DNA from: Bacillota bacterium
Lineage (GTDB): Bacteria > Bacillota > Sulfobacillia > JAJZYS01 > JAJYTV01
NCBI GenBank assembly: GCA_021786135.1
Contig: JAJYNV010000009.1
Location: forward strand, 1-11,555
Length of the DNA stretch: 11,555 nucleotides
Direction: 5' to 3'
The notes beneath the pieces were generated by a model that was not told the origin of the DNA, made no database searches, and saw only the letters and a list, made by a program, of their open reading frames with translations. This document shows positions 8,058-11,555 of this stretch, one piece after another; position 1 is the first letter of the stretch, and each line of letters begins with the position of its first letter. A program made the translations under genes and the position numbers.

Positions 8058-8846
8058 TCAGAGCGGCTTCGGGTGGTCGGTCGCCTCCCAGTCCCGGCCA
8101 GCGGCCAGCGGGATGCCCTGCCCGCGGAAGAACGCCACCGCAGCCGCGAACATGCCCATGCCTGCCCAGCTGCCGAGGATATCGCACTCGGCGTCGACGC
8201 CCGTGGTGCCCAGCAGTAGAGCCAGGTGACCGAGCTCTGTCTCTGGGTGCGCCTGCACCCAGAGGCCGCCTTCGATGTCGAAGAGATCCTCGCCGCAACT
8301 GCGCCTGAGCCGGTCCAGCACCTCCTGGCCAAATCTTCGTACAGCGGGGTTTTCCCGCTGGTCGTGTTCCGCCTGATGATCGCGGGCGATGGCGCCGACG
8401 CAGACCGTCACGACCTTGAGGCCGAGCCGCTGGCCGGAGGCGGCGATGGCCTGGCCGAATTCCTGCAGAAGAGAGGGTGACGCCGTCGCGACACCGAGCG
8501 GGAGGACCGGCAGATCCTCGGCGGGCCAGAGGTGCCGCAGCACGGCAGCCGTCTGGGGCGACAGAGGCGTGTCCTCGAGGAATGCAGGCAGCCCGAAGTC
8601 GATGGCCGTGTCGATCAGGGTCCGGGTCATGTCCGGCGCTGCATGACTGTGGTACAGACCCGACGCGTCGCGCGGCGGCTGCACCTCTCCGACCGCGAAG
8701 GCGCGTGGCCGCCAGAGGGCATCGATCGCGACGAGAAGGTCGGGTCGGGCGGAGGCGAGCAGAGCCTGCGCCCTTTCGGTGCTCTCGACGAGCGTGCGAT
8801 CGCCGGGGATGTCCGGCGGTACCAGCAGTGCGAGCAGGTCACGCAT
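8058..8846 (-). CDS. LigB-fold (class III extradiol dioxygenase-like) protein, probably not metal-binding
   Basis: The 262-aa protein starts at ATG 8846 with GGGAGG seven bases upstream. Its layout follows the LigB superfamily: an N-terminal strand with PDLLVAID (35-42) where active enzymes have a His-containing S-P-H motif; LPVLPLGVATASPSLLQEFGQA (112-132), like the xVPISxS...GxAL segment; KVVTVCVGAIARDHQAEHD (144-162), where homologs have the VVxSGDLSH motif; and HPETELGHLALLLGTTG (200-216), near the C-terminal metal glutamate region. Active class III dioxygenases and related enzymes use two His and one Glu to hold iron or another metal. The first site here has no His (AIDALWRP), though HSH at 66-68 could supply ligands in another way. 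It may be a degenerate or altered enzyme. No aromatic degradation genes are near. The family call rests on pattern resemblance and is moderate. Confidence 0.55.
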   Translation of the reverse strand: MRDLLALLVPPDIPGDRTLVESTERAQALLASARPDLLVAIDALWRPRAFAVGEVQPPRDASGLYHSHAAPDMTRTLIDTAIDFGLPAFLEDTPLSPQTAAVLRHLWPAEDLPVLPLGVATASPSLLQEFGQAIAASGQRLGLKVVTVCVGAIARDHQAEHDQRENPAVRRFGQEVLDRLRRSCGEDLFDIEGGLWVQAHPETELGHLALLLGTTGVDAECDILGSWAGMGMFAAAVAFFRGQGIPLAAGRDWEATDHPKPL

Positions 8847-8880
8847 TGAGGGGCCTCCCAGAGCGCATCATGTCCGCACC

Positions 8881-8910
8881 ATTATAGGCGCTGCACTCCC
8901 TACTGCCCAA
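8881..8910 (-). promoter_or_regulatory. Candidate promoter of the LigB-fold gene
   Basis: On the minus strand a perfect TATAAT (8886-8881) lies 34 bp upstream of ATG 8846. A TTGGGC at 8910-8905 is separated from it by 18 bp and matches only half of the -35 consensus. The 83-bp gap to the upstream minus-strand gene makes a separate promoter reasonable. Confidence 0.45.
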
Positions 8911-8929
8911 TGGGCGACGGAGTGGGCGG

Positions 8930-9292
8930 TCAGTCGGACGCGAGGTGGAGGCGGATGGCGGACGCGAGTTCGCCTGGATCCTGGTCGCGATCCACCTCGA
9001 CGACGACCTGCCGATAGGTATCGTGATTGAGGGCCAAGGTCAGGCAGCGGTCAGGATCGTGGAAGTCGTAGAAGATGCTCCCGTCGCCCGTGATGAAGGT
9101 GCCGGCGGTCTTGACCCCTGGCAGGTTCGTGCCGATGCGCAAGCCGCGGAAGAACGCCTCCGGCACGGGATCTGTGGAGACCGAGGCGATGTGGCTGTAG
9201 GGCAGGTGGAAGGCGCCGTGCAGCGACAGGATCTCGTCGCCCAGGCTGAGCGTGATCTGGAGCCGGTCGGTTGCCACGTCGACATGCGCCAT
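8930..9292 (-). CDS. Small conserved protein of unknown function (PH-like fold suspected)
   Basis: A 120-aa protein beginning MAHVDVATDRLQITL at ATG 9292, with a TGGGGGG sequence eight bases upstream. An in-frame ATG at 9307 lacks a ribosome site. The pattern of short beta strands, LPYSHIASVSTDPVPE, LRIGTNLPGVKTAGTF, then IFYDFHDPDRCLTLAL and a terminal helix (ELASAIRLHL), matches from memory a widespread family of short hypothetical proteins with the signature G-T-x-[IL]-PGV-x-TAGTF and F-x-D-x-HDP. I believe that family has a bacterial PH-like barrel. No enzyme motif, signal peptide or membrane helix is visible, and it is likely cytoplasmic. It shares a strand with the LigB-fold gene 83 bp downstream, but that gene seems to have its own promoter, so a functional link is not established. 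Confidence 0.75.
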   Translation of the reverse strand: MAHVDVATDRLQITLSLGDEILSLHGAFHLPYSHIASVSTDPVPEAFFRGLRIGTNLPGVKTAGTFITGDGSIFYDFHDPDRCLTLALNHDTYRQVVVEVDRDQDPGELASAIRLHLASD

Positions 9293-9471
9293 GCGAAGGC
9301 CCCCCATGAGATGGTCTGGCTGGATGTTCGCCGCGGCCGACAGTGCCTCCTGTGGCGGTTCCCCAGGGCGCCTGGCTGGCGGCTGGTAGTGGCCTGATGT
9401 TCACTCGGCAGTGTCGTGGGACTCGTCGCGGCTGTGCGTCGGTACCGTGGTGCGGCTGCCGAGCCTTACCG

Positions 9472-9500
9472 CTGGCAAGGAGGCTGCCAACCCTTGCCAG
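9472..9500. repeat. Perfect 9-bp inverted repeat of CTGGCAAGG
   Basis: CTGGCAAGG (9472-9480) pairs exactly with CCTTGCCAG (9492-9500) around an 11-base loop. A third copy, CTTGCCAGG, follows at 9520-9528 and overlaps the -35 box of the next promoter. There is no T run, so an operator array is more likely than a terminator. The surrounding 9293-9564 stretch (about 270 bp) has no convincing gene. Confidence 0.4.
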
Positions 9501-9520
9501 GTCCTCTCGCTGACAACTAC

Positions 9521-9549
9521 TTGCCAGGACTAGAAGATCTGGGTATTCT
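9521..9549 (+). promoter_or_regulatory. Candidate SigA-type promoter upstream of the small ORF
   Basis: TTGCCA (9521-9526) and TATTCT (9544-9549) are separated by 17 bp, matching five and four of six consensus bases. Transcription would begin near 9556 and read toward the 56-codon ORF and ileS. The -35 box sits inside the third TTGCCAG repeat, as expected if a bound protein blocks the promoter. Confidence 0.4.
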
Positions 9550-9624
9550 CTGGCCAAAGGCGCCATGCGCGAGGGCCGGCTGACGGTCGGCTTCGCGCCC
9601 GGTGTGGAATGCGGGGTGATCTGA

Positions 9625-9795
9625 TTGGAGCCGTTTCAGGAGCCGGACAACATCCTCGCGCAGGAACTCCTGCGCGAGCAGGAGATGCTCGACGAGCAGA
9701 CTCTGGTGGTCTCCGACGGGCAGGACGGCGCCAGCCGGGGAAGCGGGAAGCTGAGGTCCTTCCTGCGGGCGATCTTGCGCCGGCAGAAGGGATGA
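9625..9795 (+). CDS. Small protein of unknown function (56 aa)
   Basis: The ORF starts at TTG 9625 after GGGGTGATC, which matches the extended anti-Shine-Dalgarno core with one mismatch and lies eight bases upstream. Most codons end in G or C, as in the neighbouring genes. The protein begins EPFQEPDNILAQELLREQE, an acidic amphipathic helix, has a Gly/Ser-rich linker (VVSDGQDGASRGSG), and ends in a basic helix (KLRSFLRAILRRQKG). This acidic-linker-basic layout suggests a small interacting or membrane-surface protein. No family is recognised. It ends 11 bp before the -35 box of the ileS promoter. A 19-codon ORF from ATG 9565 is in the same frame and is separated only by TGA 9622-9624, so it might be one gene broken by a stop, or a leader peptide. 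I judge it a probable but unproven gene. Confidence 0.5.
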   Translation: MEPFQEPDNILAQELLREQEMLDEQTLVVSDGQDGASRGSGKLRSFLRAILRRQKG

Positions 9796-9805
9796 GCCTT
9801 CGTGC

Positions 9806-9834
9806 TTGACCGGGCTCGTCGCCAACGGTAAAGT
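9806..9834 (+). promoter_or_regulatory. SigA-type promoter of ileS
   Basis: TTGACC (9806-9811) and TAAAGT (9829-9834) are exactly 17 bp apart, with five and four of six consensus matches. The start point would be near 9841, giving a leader of about 317 nt that contains the whole T-box. Its position between the small ORF and the T-box supports the call. Confidence 0.6.
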
Positions 9835-9875
9835 CACCCTAAGAGTGCTTCGGCTCGAGGCCTGCGACAATTTGA

Positions 9876-9891
9876 CCCCGCCATGGCGGGG
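9876..9891. repeat. 16-bp perfect palindrome at the start of the ileS leader
   Basis: Bases 9876-9891 read CCCCGCCATGGCGGGG, a perfect self-complementary stretch. It lies between the ileS promoter and Stem I of the T-box, outside the usual T-box core. In RNA it could form a short GC hairpin (loop CATG or smaller) ahead of Stem I; in DNA it could be a protein site. Confidence 0.5.
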
Positions 9892-9903
9892 AGAGACCGA
9901 TGC

Positions 9904-10133
9904 GGAAGAGAGTAACGCCACGCCAATGTGGAGCGAACCGGGAATGGTGCGAGCCGGGACGGCGGCGGGGCGCGAAGATCACTTCCAAGGTACGCGGCGA
10001 GACGGCGCCCTGGGGCGGCGAGGTAGCTGGCGACGCGTGGCGCACGTGACGCGCTGGAAGCCCGGCTGCGGCCGGGGAAGCAAGGTGGTACCGCGGTGAC
10101 AGCCCGCCCTCGTGTAGGCTGTCACCGCTTTTA
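9904..10133 (+). promoter_or_regulatory. Isoleucine T-box riboswitch (transcription attenuator)
   Basis: This leader RNA senses uncharged tRNA-Ile and lets ileS be transcribed when isoleucyl-tRNA runs low. Stem I closes by GGAAG (9904-9908) pairing with CTTCC (9982-9986). The loop-E parts AGTAA (9911-9915) and GAA (9974-9976) flank the specifier loop, where ATC (9978-9980) followed by A is an isoleucine codon, agreeing with the gene. Stem III is probably CCCGGC (10061-10066) with GCCGGG (10071-10076). The T-box itself is AAGGTGGTACCGCG (10082-10095), whose TGG (10086-10088) would pair with the tRNA end. Its last bases also form the terminator arm, so the antiterminator and terminator exclude each other. 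Confidence 0.95.
10093..10132 (+). terminator. T-box intrinsic terminator
   Basis: GCGGTGACAGCC (10093-10104) and GGCTGTCACCGC (10117-10128) form a perfect 12-bp stem with a 12-base loop, followed by TTTTATT. The first arm overlaps the conserved CCGCG end of the T-box sequence, the normal switch arrangement. Without uncharged tRNA-Ile, transcription should stop here, 25 bases before the ileS start. Confidence 0.93.
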
Positions 10134-10157
10134 TTCGGAACAGGGGAGGCTACTTCC

Positions 10158-11555
10158 ATGGACTACCGCGAAACGGTTCTCTTGCCGAAGACGGAATTCC
10201 CCATGCGCGCAAACCTGCCCGAGCGGGAGCCTGAATGGCTCCGCTACTGGAATGAGCATGGCCTTTACCAGGCCGCGCTCGAGTTGCGCACTGGCAGCGA
10301 GCCCTTCATCCTCCACGATGGCCCGCCATACGCCAACGGCGATATCCACATGGGGACGGCCATCAACAAGGTGCTCAAGGACACGGTGACCCGCTTTCAG
10401 ACGATGCAGGGCCGGCCGGCCCCGTACGTGCCCGGCTGGGACACGCACGGGCTGCCGATCGAGATGCTGGCCCTGCGCGAGATGCGCCGCGACCGCCACA
10501 GCCTGGACGACCTCGCGCTGCGGCAGGCGTGCCGGGCTTTCGCTGAGCGTCACATCGCACAGATGACGGAGCAGTTCAAGCGCCTCGGGGTGCTCGGGGA
10601 CTGGGAACACCCCTACGTGACGATGGATCCCGTCTACGAGGCGCAGGAACTCAGGGTCTTCGGTGAGATGTACGAGCGCGGCCTCGTCTACAAGGGCTTC
10701 AAGTCGGTGCACTGGTGCCCCGTGGATGAGACAGCCCTGGCGGAGGCGGAGATCGAGTACAAGGACGTCGCGTCGCCGTCGATCTATGTCAGCTTCCCGA
10801 TCGAGTCCGCGCCGGCGGCTGCGGACCTCGTCGGAGCGGGCCTCGTGATCTGGACGACGACACCATGGACCCTTCCTGCCAACGAGGCGGTCGCGTTGCA
10901 CCCGGACCTTCTCTATGGGCTCTACGAGAGCGAGCACGGACGCCTCATCATCGCGGTAGCCGCCGAAGAGCGCCTGAATGGGGCGCTGGGCCTCGGCCGC
11001 ATGCTGCGTGAGGTGCCGGCTCCGGACCTCGAGGGTGCGCTCCTCGGCCATCCGGTCTTCGACCGGCAGGTGCCGGTCGTCTACGGCGGACACGTGACGG
11101 CGGAGGACGGGACCGGTGCTGTGCATACGGCACCGGGACATGGTGAAGAGGACTTCGAGATGGGCCGGCAGTACGGCCTGCCGGTGACGGTGCCTGTCGA
11201 CGACCACGGCGTCTTCAACGAGCTCGCGGGCCCGTTCCAGGGTCTGCGCTACGACGAGGCGCAGCCGAAGATCCTCGACTACGTCAGGGAGCGCGGCAGA
11301 CTCTTGCGCTCGGAGGAGATCCGCCACCAGTATCCCCACTGCTGGCGCTGCCGCGGTCCAGTGCTCTTCAGGGCGACGGAGCAGTGGTTCGGCTCGGTCG
11401 AGACCATCCGGGACGAGATCCTGAAGGCGACCGGCAAGGTCGCGTGGGTACCTGGCTGGGGCGAGGCCCGCATGCGCCAGATGACGGCGGAGCGCGCGGA
11501 CTGGTGCATCTCCCGCCAGCGGGTCTGGGGCGTGCCCATCCCCGCCTTCTACTGC
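10158..11555 (+). CDS. ileS: Isoleucyl-tRNA synthetase (3' partial)
   Basis: IleS charges tRNA-Ile with isoleucine in the cytoplasm and hydrolyses mischarged valine. The first 466 residues are visible and run off the right edge. The start is ATG 10158 with GGGGAGG (10143-10149) eight bases upstream. The class I signature appears in PPYANGDIHMGTAINKVLKD (HMGT being the HIGH motif, residues about 56-75), followed by YVPGWDTHGLPIE. The editing domain (CP1) shows VIWTTTPWTLPANEAV and GTGAVHTAPGHGEEDF with its conserved Asp. The last visible block, WCISRQRVWGVPIPAFYC, is the return to the catalytic domain. KMSKS and the anticodon-binding domain lie beyond the window. Control by the isoleucine T-box upstream agrees with the call. 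The long antisense frame across this gene is not real. Confidence 0.98.
   Translation, partial: MDYRETVLLPKTEFPMRANLPEREPEWLRYWNEHGLYQAALELRTGSEPFILHDGPPYANGDIHMGTAINKVLKDTVTRFQTMQGRPAPYVPGWDTHGLPIEMLALREMRRDRHSLDDLALRQACRAFAERHIAQMTEQFKRLGVLGDWEHPYVTMDPVYEAQELRVFGEMYERGLVYKGFKSVHWCPVDETALAEAEIEYKDVASPSIYVSFPIESAPAAADLVGAGLVIWTTTPWTLPANEAVALHPDLLYGLYESEHGRLIIAVAAEERLNGALGLGRMLREVPAPDLEGALLGHPVFDRQVPVVYGGHVTAEDGTGAVHTAPGHGEEDFEMGRQYGLPVTVPVDDHGVFNELAGPFQGLRYDEAQPKILDYVRERGRLLRSEEIRHQYPHCWRCRGPVLFRATEQWFGSVETIRDEILKATGKVAWVPGWGEARMRQMTAERADWCISRQRVWGVPIPAFYC

Noticed and set aside
9327..9352. CAGGAG...GCGAA arrangement on the minus strand upstream of the PH-like gene
   Set aside because: It resembles a motif I vaguely recall upstream of genes in some Clostridia-like genomes, but I cannot name or verify it from this sequence.
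10131..11339. 402-codon antisense open frame across ileS
   Set aside because: It lies on the opposite strand of an unmistakable IleS sequence; long antisense frames are expected in GC-rich genes.

Overview
The window is GC-rich bacterial DNA with strong AGGAGG-type ribosome binding sites and some GTG and TTG starts. The most diagnostic element is an isoleucine T-box attenuator directly upstream of ileS. T-box control, a TasA/CalY-like protein and this codon usage suggest a high-GC Firmicutes-like lineage (Symbiobacterium, Thermaerobacter, Sulfobacillus or Limnochordia type), but the sequence alone does not settle the taxon. CcmF implies that the organism makes c-type cytochromes and probably respires.

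Layout from left to right. (1) The 3' part of a beta-class DNA methyltransferase gene, cut by the left edge. (2) A tightly coupled plus-strand cytochrome c maturation operon: ccmF, a 66-aa membrane protein with a CcmI/SHOCT-like tail, and a 213-aa exported membrane-anchored protein of unknown function. (3) About 220 bp without a gene. (4) A divergent cluster around a 150-bp intergenic region (5941-6090). On the minus strand it holds a TasA/CalY-like beta-sandwich protein without a signal peptide, a GT4 glycosyltransferase and a cysteine-rich unknown protein. On the plus strand it holds a GT2 glycosyltransferase and a second, related GT4 enzyme. (5) A 16-bp perfect hairpin that separates the plus genes from two minus-strand genes: a LigB-fold protein that seems to have lost its metal ligands, and a small conserved protein resembling a PH-like family. 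(6) A promoter region with three copies of a TTGCCAG element, a 56-codon small ORF, then a SigA-type promoter, a complete T-box leader (specifier AUC) and the first 466 codons of ileS, which runs off the right edge.

The candidate novel system is the divergent cluster. An acidic Ser/Thr-rich TasA-like protein without a leader is co-transcribed with a glycosyltransferase and a Cys-rich protein, and faces two more glycosyltransferase genes. A CATAACATA element that fits the -10 consensus of the mother-cell sporulation sigma factors lies upstream of the TasA-like gene. I infer a glycosylated surface or spore-coat filament module. Nothing in the window proves it.
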